Below are positions 52,888-61,046 of a DNA stretch of 64,000 nucleotides, one piece after another (the first letter of the stretch is position 1; every line of letters starts with the position of its first letter). A model generated the notes under the pieces. That model saw only the letters and a list, made by a program, of their open reading frames with translations, did not search any database and was not told the origin of the DNA. This stretch comes from JAJCYK01 sp965224285. GTDB lineage: Bacteria; Bacteroidota; Bacteroidia; Cytophagales; Cyclobacteriaceae. Location of the stretch: NCBI GenBank assembly GCA_965224285.1, contig OZ245043.1, positions 5,084,001 to 5,148,000 of the forward strand, given 5' to 3'. The position numbers and the translations under genes are program-made.

Positions 52888-54438
52888 ATGAGAAGGATCA
52901 TATTCATTTTTTTGACGTTTTCTGTAATTCCGGCGGTGGTGAAGGGTCAATTGGCATCCGTTGAACCAGATGCTCCCCCAAAAAGCAAACGATTTGACTA
53001 CCAGCTTAAAAGACTGGATAAAAGAGTGAATTCGCCCTGGCATGAAGGAGCCCCGGTAATTTCTGCTGATGGCAATACCTTGTATTTCTTTGTGGCGGAT
53101 CATCCGGATAATAAGTACGGCACCAAAGGCAGCCAGGATATTTGGTATTCAGAGAGAACTTCGGACGGAACCTGGAAGGATGCTGTGCACATGACTGCTC
53201 CTCTAAATCAGCTGAGGTATAACCAGGTCATGAGTGTCATCAATGATGGAAACACTTTATTATTAAGAGGCTCTGGACGTAACTCAGAAGGACTGTCCCT
53301 TACACATAGGAGGGGGTCGGGATGGAGCCCACCAATTGCTTTAAGGGTGAAAGACCTGGATAAAATGCGAAAGGGAGTTTACTCAGGAGGTGTGATGACG
53401 GAAGACGGAAAAGTGTTGTTACTTTATTTTAACGAATTAAAGGACCGCAGAATCAGCGATTTATACGTTAGTTTTTTGGAATCTGACGGTTCATGGACCA
53501 GGCCAAAATTTATCGAGGCGCTTAACACTAAAAAAGACGAATTTGGCCCTTCCCTGGATCCGGATGGCAAAACCTTATATTTCGCCAGTAGCAGAGTTGG
53601 TGGTTCCGGCAGTACGGATATTTATATGACCAAAAGACTTGATGATACCTGGTTAAATTGGTCGGAACCTATAAATCTGGGCGCACCGGTCAATACCAGT
53701 GGATTTGACGCCTATTATTCCGTTGACAATAAAGGTAATGTCTTTACAACCAGAGCTTACATGTCAAGAGATGGAGGCAGCTTGGATATCCTCTCTTTAA
53801 TTCCCATAGAGAAGCCAAAACCAAAACTCATGGTATGGGGCTATGTCTATGACCGCAAATCAGGAGAACCGGTAAGCGCTCAGGTCAAATACGAGATTTT
53901 CCAGGTGGAAATCGATAACACCATTTCAGAAGGCCAGGATGGGTTTTACGAAGTAAAATTAAGTGGTGAAGGGCATTATCAGATATTGACTTCTGCGGAG
54001 GGCTTTATGAACACCACCGATGAATTGGAAATTCCTGAAATATACGCTGACACCATCATACAAAAAGATCTATTCCTTGATCAAATTGAAATTGGGGCTA
54101 CAGTGCGTTTGAATAATATATTTTTCGATTTTGATAAGACCGATCTCAGGGATGAAAGTGTGATGGAACTGGATAGGGTGGTAGAGTTTTTGAAAAGTAA
54201 TCCCACAGTAAGAATTGAAATTGCCGGCCATACTGATAGCAAGGGATCAGATAGCTATAACATTGCTTTGTCAGATGGCAGAGCTGCTTCGGTAAGAAAA
54301 TATTTGGTTGAGAATTGGATTGACCGGGATCGGGTGGTGTCTCATGGATACGGAGAAGGTAAGCCCATAGCCACCAATGAGACAGATGAGGGTCGTCAAA
54401 AAAACAGAAGAGTAGAATTTACCATTTTGGAGAAATAA
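52888..54438 (+). CDS. OmpA-family PD40 protein
   Basis: A 516-residue exported protein. Order: signal peptide (about 1-20), PD40 repeats (about 45-305; GAPVISADGNTLYFFVADH, GPSLDPDGKTLYFASSRVGGSGSTDIYMTKR), carboxypeptidase-regulatory-like domain (310-390), OmpA domain (395-516; NNIFFDFDKTDLRDES, AGHTDSKGSDSYN, GYGEGKPIATN, RRVEFT). It is a paralogue of the 692-residue gene 1.4 kb upstream; that copy has an extra lectin-like domain. It is the last gene before a strong terminator shared with the ars operon. Confidence 0.9.
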   Translation: MRRIIFIFLTFSVIPAVVKGQLASVEPDAPPKSKRFDYQLKRLDKRVNSPWHEGAPVISADGNTLYFFVADHPDNKYGTKGSQDIWYSERTSDGTWKDAVHMTAPLNQLRYNQVMSVINDGNTLLLRGSGRNSEGLSLTHRRGSGWSPPIALRVKDLDKMRKGVYSGGVMTEDGKVLLLYFNELKDRRISDLYVSFLESDGSWTRPKFIEALNTKKDEFGPSLDPDGKTLYFASSRVGGSGSTDIYMTKRLDDTWLNWSEPINLGAPVNTSGFDAYYSVDNKGNVFTTRAYMSRDGGSLDILSLIPIEKPKPKLMVWGYVYDRKSGEPVSAQVKYEIFQVEIDNTISEGQDGFYEVKLSGEGHYQILTSAEGFMNTTDELEIPEIYADTIIQKDLFLDQIEIGATVRLNNIFFDFDKTDLRDESVMELDRVVEFLKSNPTVRIEIAGHTDSKGSDSYNIALSDGRAASVRKYLVENWIDRDRVVSHGYGEGKPIATNETDEGRQKNRRVEFTILEK

Positions 54439-54476
54439 AACAGGTGTGATCACGGCTATAAAGCCGGAGCGTATGG

Positions 54477-54504
54477 AAAGGCAAACCAATTAAGGTTTGC
54501 CTTT
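54477..54504. terminator. Bidirectional rho-independent terminator
   Basis: AAAGGCAAACC (54477-54487) and GGTTTGCCTTT (54494-54504) form a perfect 11-bp stem with a six-base loop AATTAA, followed by a T run on the plus strand and, read on the minus strand, preceded by the reverse. It ends the OmpA-PD40 gene and also the arsC gene: the last arsC codons (Lys-Gly-Lys-Pro) and its stop lie within the hairpin. Confidence 0.85.
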
Positions 54505-54915
54505 TTCTATGTGATCAGTTACGAATTTTTGGCAGAAATCTTTTATGAGATTTCGAGTATTTACAAACGCCTGTTGAATTTCCTCTGCGGTACCCGTGGC
54601 CCTGGCGGGGTCTGGAAAATTTTGATGCATCTTATGTACTCCGCCGTGAAATACCGGACAATGTTCACTAGCGTGGTCACAAACTGTGATAACATAGTCG
54701 AAGTCAATCTCCCGGAATTCACTCACATGATCGCTGGTTTGATCGGAGATGTCAATACCATCGTCAGCCATGACCTGCACCGCATTAGGATTCAAACCAT
54801 GAGTTTCGATACCCGCGCTAAATACTTCGACCCTTTCTCCAACAAGATCTCGTAAATACCCTTCAGCCATTTGGCTTCTGCAAGAGTTTCCCGTGCATAG
54901 AAATAATACTTTCAT
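54490..54915 (-). CDS. arsC: Arsenate reductase ArsC (low-molecular-weight phosphatase type)
   Basis: A 141-residue thioredoxin- or mycothiol/glutaredoxin-coupled arsenate reductase: the CX5R loop Cys7-Arg13 (CTGNSCR), and the two further redox cysteines Cys79 and Cys86 (VCDHASEHC), the cascade expected from S. aureus pI258 ArsC. It reduces arsenate to arsenite, the substrate of ArsM. It lies 3 bp after arsM and is the last gene of the ars operon. Its final codons form part of the terminator stem. Confidence 0.93.
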   Translation of the reverse strand: MKVLFLCTGNSCRSQMAEGYLRDLVGERVEVFSAGIETHGLNPNAVQVMADDGIDISDQTSDHVSEFREIDFDYVITVCDHASEHCPVFHGGVHKMHQNFPDPARATGTAEEIQQAFVNTRNLIKDFCQKFVTDHIEKGKP

Positions 54916-54918
54916 CAG

Positions 54919-55746
54919 TTAATTATTACAGCATTCAGGGCTACAACAGGACTCTTTAGCTTTTTTACCATACACGGTAATGCTGAAAACTCCGGCTCCA
55001 GAAGATATCAAATCTTCTACTTTTGCCTTGGGTATCCATTGTTTTAATATGTCAGTTGGAATGGCAACTTCCCGCTCTTTTTGTATTTCAATATTCTGAA
55101 ATCCAGCCTCGGCAATTACTTTTAAATAATCACTTTTTTGCATAGCGCCGCTTACACAACCTGAATACATCTCAGCGGCTGATTGAATTTCGCTGGGAAG
55201 ACTTCCCTTGATCACTACGTCGGATATACTAAAATGGCCTCCTGGTTTTAGAATACGGTAGGCTTCCTGATATGCTTTAGCTTTGTCAGGAACTAAATTC
55301 AGAACGCAATTGCTCACCACTACGTCGGCTATTTCATCAGGCAGAGGTATATTCTCGATATCTCCTTTAATAAAATGCACGTTGCTATAATTGAGTTTCA
55401 AGGCATTTTCTCGCGCTTTTTCAATCATAGCCTCGGTAAAATCCACTCCTACCACTTTCCCTTCCGGCCCTACCAGGTTACGAGCGATGAAACAATCATT
55501 TCCGGCCCCGCTTCCCAGATCTACTACAGTTTGCCCCTCATTGATTTGTGCGTATTCCGTGGGAAGGCCACAACCTAATCCCAGGTCAGCATCTGGATGA
55601 TACCCCTCAATTTCTCGGTAATCATCGCCGATAAAATTAACCTCATTTGCACAGCCACATTCAGGGCCACAGCAGGGAGTTTCATTTTGAGCCACCGATT
55701 GATATTTATCTTTTACTATTTTCTTTAATTCTGCGGAATTTTTCAT
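54919..55746 (-). CDS. arsM: Arsenite S-adenosylmethionine methyltransferase (ArsM)
   Basis: A 275-residue arsenite methyltransferase that converts As(III) to methylated, partly volatile forms. The SAM motif VVDLGSGAGNDCF (74-86) and the substrate cysteines Cys59 (LGLGCG), Cys147 (SNCVLN) and Cys197 (SGCVSG) are present. Cysteine-rich stretches at both ends (CCGPECGC near the start, CCSPECC at the end) may bind extra arsenic or metal. It is in the middle of the arsR-arsM-arsC operon. Confidence 0.95.
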   Translation of the reverse strand: MKNSAELKKIVKDKYQSVAQNETPCCGPECGCANEVNFIGDDYREIEGYHPDADLGLGCGLPTEYAQINEGQTVVDLGSGAGNDCFIARNLVGPEGKVVGVDFTEAMIEKARENALKLNYSNVHFIKGDIENIPLPDEIADVVVSNCVLNLVPDKAKAYQEAYRILKPGGHFSISDVVIKGSLPSEIQSAAEMYSGCVSGAMQKSDYLKVIAEAGFQNIEIQKEREVAIPTDILKQWIPKAKVEDLISSGAGVFSITVYGKKAKESCCSPECCNN

Positions 55747-55769
55747 GTTATGTTAGTTTTAAAGTGAAG

Positions 55770-56096
55770 TTAGCAGCAGTTCGGGTCTTTATACCGACTA
55801 AAAAGCTCATTGAGTAAAGTCTGGGCGTGATCCCAAGCCTTTGAATCTATACAATAACAGACGCTGGTGCCCTCTATATTTCCCCGGATTAAACCCGACT
55901 CTTTCAACTCCCGGAGATGTTGGCTGACAGTAGCCTGTGACAATGGCAATTCGGAAACCAGATCACCACATATGCAACTATTAATTTCCAAAAGGTGCTG
56001 TATGATGGCAATGCGGGCCGGGTGCGCCAGTGCTTTGGTCAAGGAAGCCAGTTCATTCTGACTGTTAGTAAATTTTTCTGTTTTAGTTACTCCCAT
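55770..56096 (-). CDS. arsR: ArsR-family arsenic-responsive repressor
   Basis: A 108-residue winged-helix repressor. The arsenic-sensing CxC motif is at Cys41 and Cys43 (NSCICGDL), within the family's ELCVCDL-type element; the recognition helix is LSQATVSQHLRELK. Further cysteines at CYC (about 84-86) and at the very C-terminus (NCC) may join metal binding. It derepresses the operon upon As(III) binding (family knowledge). It is the first gene of the ars operon with an adjoining palindrome. Confidence 0.94.
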   Translation of the reverse strand: MGVTKTEKFTNSQNELASLTKALAHPARIAIIQHLLEINSCICGDLVSELPLSQATVSQHLRELKESGLIRGNIEGTSVCYCIDSKAWDHAQTLLNELFSRYKDPNCC

Positions 56097-56104
56097 AGCA
56101 TCTA

Positions 56105-56118
56105 TTTATTGCAATATT
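56105..56118. promoter_or_regulatory. Putative ArsR operator
   Basis: A palindrome TATTGCAATA (56107-56116) lies about 10 bp upstream of the arsR start, in the region where ArsR repressors usually bind. It is the only obvious symmetry between arsR and the divergent lumazine-binding-like gene. Assignment by position and symmetry only. Confidence 0.35.
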
Positions 56119-56228
56119 ACGATAAACAAAACAAATAGGTTACATTTTATTAGAAATAATTCACTAAAAATCAGCTCACTTTATGTAGTGCACGTATAAA
56201 AAGTATAGCTAACTCTAAACTATTCAAC

Positions 56229-56705
56229 ATGCTACTAAAACTAAATACCAAACTATTGGCAGCCATCATGGTGGTAGGCCTAATTACAGCATTTTCCGCC
56301 CATCGCATTGCCGGGGATAAAAAAGCGGTGGAAGAGGTTACTAAAGTTGTGGAGCAGGCCTATATAAACGGTGCCTTTAATGCTCTGGACACAGACGCTA
56401 TGGCCAAGGGATTTCATCAAGAATTCGCCATATTTTCGGCTGACGGAGAATCACTGGGACGTTATCCCATCAATACCTGGATAGAAGGAATTGAAAAACG
56501 TAAGGCCAAATCAGATTTCGATCCAGCTGATAATGTTTGGGAACATAAGCTGCCCCAAGTGGATGTGACCGGAGGCGCCGCTTCTGTAAAAGTAGAGCTG
56601 TTTAAGGATGGTAAACAGGTATATACCGACTATCTCAGCTTATTAAAATTTGACAGTGGTTGGAAAATCGTGGCGAAAGTTTATCACAAACATTCGGATA
56701 GCTAA
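56229..56705 (+). CDS. Secreted NTF2-like protein (lumazine-binding-like)
   Basis: A 158-residue protein with an N-terminal hydrophobic signal (LLAAIMVVGLITAFSAHR) and a cone-shaped NTF2-like domain: VVEQAYINGAFNALDTDAMAKGFHQEFAIF, WIEGIEKRK, and the C-terminal DYLSLLKFDSGWKIVAKVYHKH. It matches the putative lumazine-binding (Lumazine_bd_2) group of secreted proteins whose ligand and function are unknown. It is divergent from arsR (132 bp between) and may share regulation with the ars operon, but no arsenic role is indicated. Confidence 0.8.
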   Translation: MLLKLNTKLLAAIMVVGLITAFSAHRIAGDKKAVEEVTKVVEQAYINGAFNALDTDAMAKGFHQEFAIFSADGESLGRYPINTWIEGIEKRKAKSDFDPADNVWEHKLPQVDVTGGAASVKVELFKDGKQVYTDYLSLLKFDSGWKIVAKVYHKHSDS

Positions 56706-56757
56706 AGTTATCATAAGGAGGGTTTACCAGAACTGCCTCAAAAGGATTGGTTAAAAA

Positions 56758-57834
56758 TTATAATTGCACAGTTTTTCCGGTTTTGACGGATTGATCTGCT
56801 GCCAATACTATCCGCAGGCTATTTATGGCGTCATCCAGGTGTTGGCTAAGGTCGAGATCTTCCCTAATAGCTTTTAGAAAATATTCCTGCTCCAGATCAC
56901 ATAACCCCTGGTGATCAGGTTCATCGGTAGTGTCCAGAATCTGGTCATCAGTGGCAAATTCTCCCGCTTCATTGGTGGTGCTGGCATGTACCAGCAGGGC
57001 GTTGGTGGCCGAGTGGGCATCAACGTTGTCTGAACCGGTTTCATCAGTTCTGGGGTTTTTATCCACTATACTCACACAGCCTCCTGGGCCGATCACATCC
57101 TTTATGAAATAGGCCGTTTCACTTATCATGGGACCCCAACCCGCTTCGTACCATCCCACCGAGTGATCATCAAAGCGCACCTGTAGTTGTCCATAATTGT
57201 ACATTCCCTGAGGTATTTCCTCTGATAATCTGGCTCCGATAGCGCTAACAGAAACTGGGTTAGCCCCGGTCATCAAGCACATTACATCCACATAGTGGAC
57301 CCCGCAGTCTACAATAGGAGACATTGAATTCATAAGATTTTTATGGGTTTCCCAGGTGGCTCCATGACTTTGCTGGTTTAAATTCATCCGCATCACCAGC
57401 GGTTTACCCAACCCTCTAGCTAATTCTATAAACTTAGTCCAGGCCGGGTGTACTCTGAGGATATACCCAATCACCACTTTGCGATTATTTTCCAGGGCCA
57501 ACTCCTTGATCTCTACACATTCTTCAACTGTATTAGCCAAGGGCTTTTCGACAAATACGTGTGCCCCATTGGACAAGGCTTCTTTTACGTATCGGGCGTG
57601 GGTATCCGGATAAGTATTTATGGAAACGGCGTCAGGCTGGGTTTCCTCAAGCGCTTTTAAATAGTCATCAAATTCAGGGTATCCACCCAATTCCCGTGAA
57701 AGCCTTTCACGGCTTTCAGGACCCCGGCTGACTAACCCCACTATATCAAATTCAGGCATTTTGTGGTAAGCGCGGGCGTGAGAGGCTCCCATATTGCCGC
57801 ACCCCGCTACCAAAACCTTTATCGGTTCACTCAT
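56758..57834 (-). CDS. Gfo/Idh/MocA-family oxidoreductase (cytosolic)
   Basis: A 358-residue NAD(P)-dependent dehydrogenase without a secretion signal. The cofactor motif VLVAGCGNMGASHAR near the N-terminus and the catalytic EKP (VFVEKPLAN) are clear; a C-terminal sugar-binding domain follows. I use the ATG before SEPIKVLVAG; a longer frame of 23 codons upstream overlaps the isomerase gene. It is the third gene of an operon with a Tat-exported Gfo/Idh/MocA enzyme and a TIM-barrel isomerase (gaps 7 and 2 bp). Together they fit a periplasm-to-cytosol sugar or cyclitol conversion pathway; the substrate is unknown. Confidence 0.9.
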   Translation of the reverse strand: MSEPIKVLVAGCGNMGASHARAYHKMPEFDIVGLVSRGPESRERLSRELGGYPEFDDYLKALEETQPDAVSINTYPDTHARYVKEALSNGAHVFVEKPLANTVEECVEIKELALENNRKVVIGYILRVHPAWTKFIELARGLGKPLVMRMNLNQQSHGATWETHKNLMNSMSPIVDCGVHYVDVMCLMTGANPVSVSAIGARLSEEIPQGMYNYGQLQVRFDDHSVGWYEAGWGPMISETAYFIKDVIGPGGCVSIVDKNPRTDETGSDNVDAHSATNALLVHASTTNEAGEFATDDQILDTTDEPDHQGLCDLEQEYFLKAIREDLDLSQHLDDAINSLRIVLAADQSVKTGKTVQL

Positions 57835-57841
57835 AAAAATT

Positions 57842-58735
57842 TTACAGTTTATAGATTTTGTCCATGCGTTGGGAAATTTCCTGCAAGCGCTCCCTGTTTC
57901 CACCAGACACTTCCGCGGATCCCCATCCAGAATACCCCACTTCGACCAGAGCCTGGTTTACCTTGGCCCAGTCACTATCCCCATCTCCCAGTTTTACGTT
58001 AAACCCTTCCCATATACCTTCGTTCTTCTGTTTCTCTCTGCTGTATTCCTTGACGTCTACTTTCAAAATCCTTTTTCCCAGGATCCGGACCCATTGATCA
58101 GGCCATCCATAGCGTATGATATTGCCAACATCGAAGTACCACCCAATCATATCGCTGTTAAACTGATCGATATATTGCACCGCCTCCAAGGGACTGATCA
58201 GAAAATTATTCCATACATTCTCAATGGCAATTTTTATTCCCGTTGATTCGGCAACCGGAAGCAACTGCTTTATTTCCTCTGTTGAACGTTCCCAGGCCTG
58301 ATCATATCCCACTTCCTCATTGACCACACCCGGTACCAACAGCACTGTGGTACCCCCATATAATTTACACTTATGCAGGGCATGCTCCATAGACTCCCTG
58401 CAAGCAAATCTCACTTTAGGATCGGGGTGGGAGAGGGGCTTCTCCCAATGCAGGGAGTTGACCACACCTGGGATCGCCAATCCCGTTTGATCACGGGCTT
58501 CAAGTATCTCTTTTTCTACTAGCCCGTTGGGGCTATCCAGCTCTACACCATCAAAGCCTAGTTCCTTTACTAATTTAAACTTATCCAGCACTGAAAGCTC
58601 TTCTTTGATCATGCCGTATTTTAAGCTCTTCTTAGTAAGCCCGGAGGGGGCCACGCTATTAAAGGCCAATCCGGGAATCGCAGACAAAATGAAGGCTCCC
58701 TGGGCGGTGTTGTGGATGAATCTACGGCGTTTCAC
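57842..58735 (-). CDS. Exported sugar isomerase/epimerase (AP endonuclease 2-like TIM barrel)
   Basis: A 297-residue TIM-barrel protein of the xylose-isomerase-like sugar phosphate isomerase/epimerase family. The N-terminus (MKRRRFIHNTAQGAFILSAIPGLA) looks like a Tat-type signal. Conserved metal/substrate segments include GFDGVELD, KIAIENVWNN, WYFDVGNI and KVDVKEY. Some members of this family in Bacteroidota are 3-keto-glycoside lyases or 2-epimerases (family knowledge; hedged). It sits between two Gfo/Idh/MocA genes in one operon, fitting such a role. Confidence 0.85.
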   Translation of the reverse strand: MKRRRFIHNTAQGAFILSAIPGLAFNSVAPSGLTKKSLKYGMIKEELSVLDKFKLVKELGFDGVELDSPNGLVEKEILEARDQTGLAIPGVVNSLHWEKPLSHPDPKVRFACRESMEHALHKCKLYGGTTVLLVPGVVNEEVGYDQAWERSTEEIKQLLPVAESTGIKIAIENVWNNFLISPLEAVQYIDQFNSDMIGWYFDVGNIIRYGWPDQWVRILGKRILKVDVKEYSREKQKNEGIWEGFNVKLGDGDSDWAKVNQALVEVGYSGWGSAEVSGGNRERLQEISQRMDKIYKL

Positions 58736-58737
58736 AA

Positions 58738-60039
58738 TCAGCTGAACTTGGTTATGCCGGGCTTGGCCACCTCTTTAGAGGGCCAATTGAGGTCCCAGCT
58801 GTATTCTTCCAAATCGGGCCCCAAGGTTTCCTCGCTATTCAGTGCTTCTTCCCAGGTCAGAGTCTGGCCGGTATAGGCCACCATACGGCCCCAAATAGCC
58901 AGCATGGTACTGTTGGCCATTCTCACCCCATCAAAAAATGGTTTACCTTCCCTAATGGAGTTGAACAGTGTATCATGCTCGTTTTGATACATGTTGGTTT
59001 TCTCGCCTTTCCAGCGCCAGTCTTCCTTGCCGCTGATTTCGTGTTTTCGGAATACATCTATATAACAGCGCCCCTCGGAACCCAACATATCTAAATGGTA
59101 GGCCCGGCTGGTGTCCTTTTGTTGCCTACAAAAATGAAATCCTTTTTGGCCCTCGGGATATTCGAATACCACCGCAAAATGGTCATAGACATTCCCAAAT
59201 TGAGGTTCGGTGCGGCTTTGCCTGCCTCCGGTACCTGTGGCGCTGATGGGCATTTCATCTCCCATGGCCCAGGACATCAGGTCTAGACTATGAACAGCTT
59301 GCTCAGCGATATGATCTCCGGAAAGCCAATTGTAATAAAGCCAATTACGCATTTGGAACTCAAAGTCGGACCAATCAGGCTGACGTTCGTGAAACCATAG
59401 AGCGCCGGTATTGTAGGTGTTATAAATGGTATGGATATCACCAATGGCTCCTTCGGATAGTTTTTGGTAAGTTTCGATTTTAGGAATATCATGACGCCAG
59501 CAAAAACCAGACATGATGGCCAGCCCTTTTTCCTTCGCTTTTTTGGCAGTGGCAATTACACTTCTTATTCCCGGGGCATCTACCGCCACTGGTTTTTCGC
59601 AAAAAATATGCTTTCCTGCGGCTACAGAAGCTTCCAGGTGCCCAGGTCTGAAACTTGGCGGCGTACCTAGTATTACTACATCCACATCGCTGTCGATCAC
59701 TTTTTGATAACTGTCAAATCCAATGAATTTGTGATCTTCATCGACCATCACCTTATCGGGATTCTCCTTCATCAGGTTATCATAAGAGGTCTGCAACCGA
59801 TCGGGAAAAATATCGGCCAAGGCAGTGATCATGACGTTGGGATCAGCCTTAGAGGCCTGATATGCAGCTCCTGTACCACGCCCTCCGCATCCGATCAGAC
59901 CTACTTTCAAGGTATCAGTATTAAGATTTTTAAACGACTGAGATTTACCTGAGACTATATTAAACCCCAGGGCAGAGGTCAACACGGCGCCACTTGATTT
60001 TTTTAGGAATTGTCTTCTGGAACTAGCTTGCTTTTTCAT
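58738..60039 (-). CDS. Tat-exported Gfo/Idh/MocA-family oxidoreductase
   Basis: A 433-residue secreted oxidoreductase with a twin-arginine signal (SSRRQFLKKSSGAVLTSA), the Rossmann motif LKVGLIGCGGRGTGAAYQ and an EKP catalytic motif (FCEKPVAVD). The central MSGFCWRHDIPK and the NWLYYNWLSGDHIAEQAVHS segments are typical of the large Bacteroidota subfamily of periplasmic sugar dehydrogenases. It is the first gene of the operon with the isomerase and cytosolic dehydrogenase. It probably acts on a glycoside or sugar in the periplasm with tightly bound cofactor; substrate unknown. Confidence 0.92.
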   Translation of the reverse strand: MKKQASSRRQFLKKSSGAVLTSALGFNIVSGKSQSFKNLNTDTLKVGLIGCGGRGTGAAYQASKADPNVMITALADIFPDRLQTSYDNLMKENPDKVMVDEDHKFIGFDSYQKVIDSDVDVVILGTPPSFRPGHLEASVAAGKHIFCEKPVAVDAPGIRSVIATAKKAKEKGLAIMSGFCWRHDIPKIETYQKLSEGAIGDIHTIYNTYNTGALWFHERQPDWSDFEFQMRNWLYYNWLSGDHIAEQAVHSLDLMSWAMGDEMPISATGTGGRQSRTEPQFGNVYDHFAVVFEYPEGQKGFHFCRQQKDTSRAYHLDMLGSEGRCYIDVFRKHEISGKEDWRWKGEKTNMYQNEHDTLFNSIREGKPFFDGVRMANSTMLAIWGRMVAYTGQTLTWEEALNSEETLGPDLEEYSWDLNWPSKEVAKPGITKFS

Positions 60040-60085
60040 TTTTCTTGAAATATTTCAGAGTAAAATATACATCTTTTTTAGGAAA

Positions 60086-61036
60086 TTACCCGGAGGTAAA
60101 AATATTAGGTGATGGCACATTCACCAGTTTAGCGCCAAAATATTTTAGCAATTTCTCGGCGTTTTCCACACCCATGATATTTATGGCGGAGGCCAGAGCG
60201 TCGGCTAACATACACGTAGGGGCCATTACCACCGTCTGAGTACCCTTACTGACGCCCAAGCCATTTCTGGGATCGATAATGTGAGAATATTTTATGCCCT
60301 GCCATTCCAAGTATCTATAAGTATCTCCGGAGCTGGCAAATGCTTGATCCTGTTTAAAAATAAGATCTTCAATTCCCTGGATTTTCCAATTATGGCCATC
60401 GGGGGGCTGTCCCGTGATTCGTATATCTCCCCCGCCATCCACGACAGCAGCCGTCACTCCATGCTCCCTTAGGAGTGTCAAAGTTTGGTCTACAGTATAT
60501 CCCTTAGCGATCCCGCCCAAGTCCAAACGCATCCCTGACTTTTCCAGGGTAACCTCCTGCTTATTGAGGTTTAGTTTTATCCATCTAAAATTAACCAAAG
60601 CCTTGGCCTGTTGAATTTTATTCCAGTCCGGGAATTCGCCTCGACGGAAGGCGCGCCTCCAAAGTTTACTCAGCGGCCCAATGGAAATATCAAATGCCCC
60701 ATTGCTTTTAGTGGAAATCTCCTGTGCAGTGAGAAGAACATTCCATAAGTCATCACTAACCGGTATACTGTTTCCATTGCCTGCAGAGGCCGAGAGCCGG
60801 TTAATTTCACTATCGGGAAGGTAATCACTGAGGATCATATTCAGACTATCAATCTCTTGAAAAGCTAATTCTGCCAGTTCCCGGGCTTCCGACGCCGAAC
60901 TATGAAAAAATACCAGACGAAAAGTAGTACCCATTTTTTGGGCAGAAAATTGATACTTTTTCACCTGAGCAGTATGATCAATAGCTGCCAGTGACAGGGT
61001 TATTAGCATACAGATAAAAACTAAAATTATGCGCAT
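60086..61036 (-). CDS. apbE: FAD:protein FMN transferase (ApbE)
   Basis: A 316-residue periplasmic flavin transferase with a signal peptide (MRIILVFICMLITLSLAAI). Typical motifs are YLPDSEINRLSA, KSNGAFDISIGPL, DLGGIAKGYTVDQTL, GGDIRITG, and SSGDTYRYLEWQGIKYSHIIDPRNG. It would attach FMN from FAD to a Ser/Thr of target proteins such as respiratory subunits; no target gene is near. It follows the SUMF1-domain gene by 10 bp in the YceI-SUMF1-ApbE operon. Confidence 0.94.
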   Translation of the reverse strand: MRIILVFICMLITLSLAAIDHTAQVKKYQFSAQKMGTTFRLVFFHSSASEARELAELAFQEIDSLNMILSDYLPDSEINRLSASAGNGNSIPVSDDLWNVLLTAQEISTKSNGAFDISIGPLSKLWRRAFRRGEFPDWNKIQQAKALVNFRWIKLNLNKQEVTLEKSGMRLDLGGIAKGYTVDQTLTLLREHGVTAAVVDGGGDIRITGQPPDGHNWKIQGIEDLIFKQDQAFASSGDTYRYLEWQGIKYSHIIDPRNGLGVSKGTQTVVMAPTCMLADALASAINIMGVENAEKLLKYFGAKLVNVPSPNIFTSG

Positions 61037-61046
61037 ATATCAGCAG

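Noticed and set aside
54511..54855. 114-residue plus-strand frame over arsC
   Set aside because: It is antisense to arsC, which has full motif support.
57794..58246. 150-residue frame on the plus strand inside the isomerase and oxidoreductase genes
   Set aside because: It runs antisense to two well-supported genes and its translation has no recognisable features.
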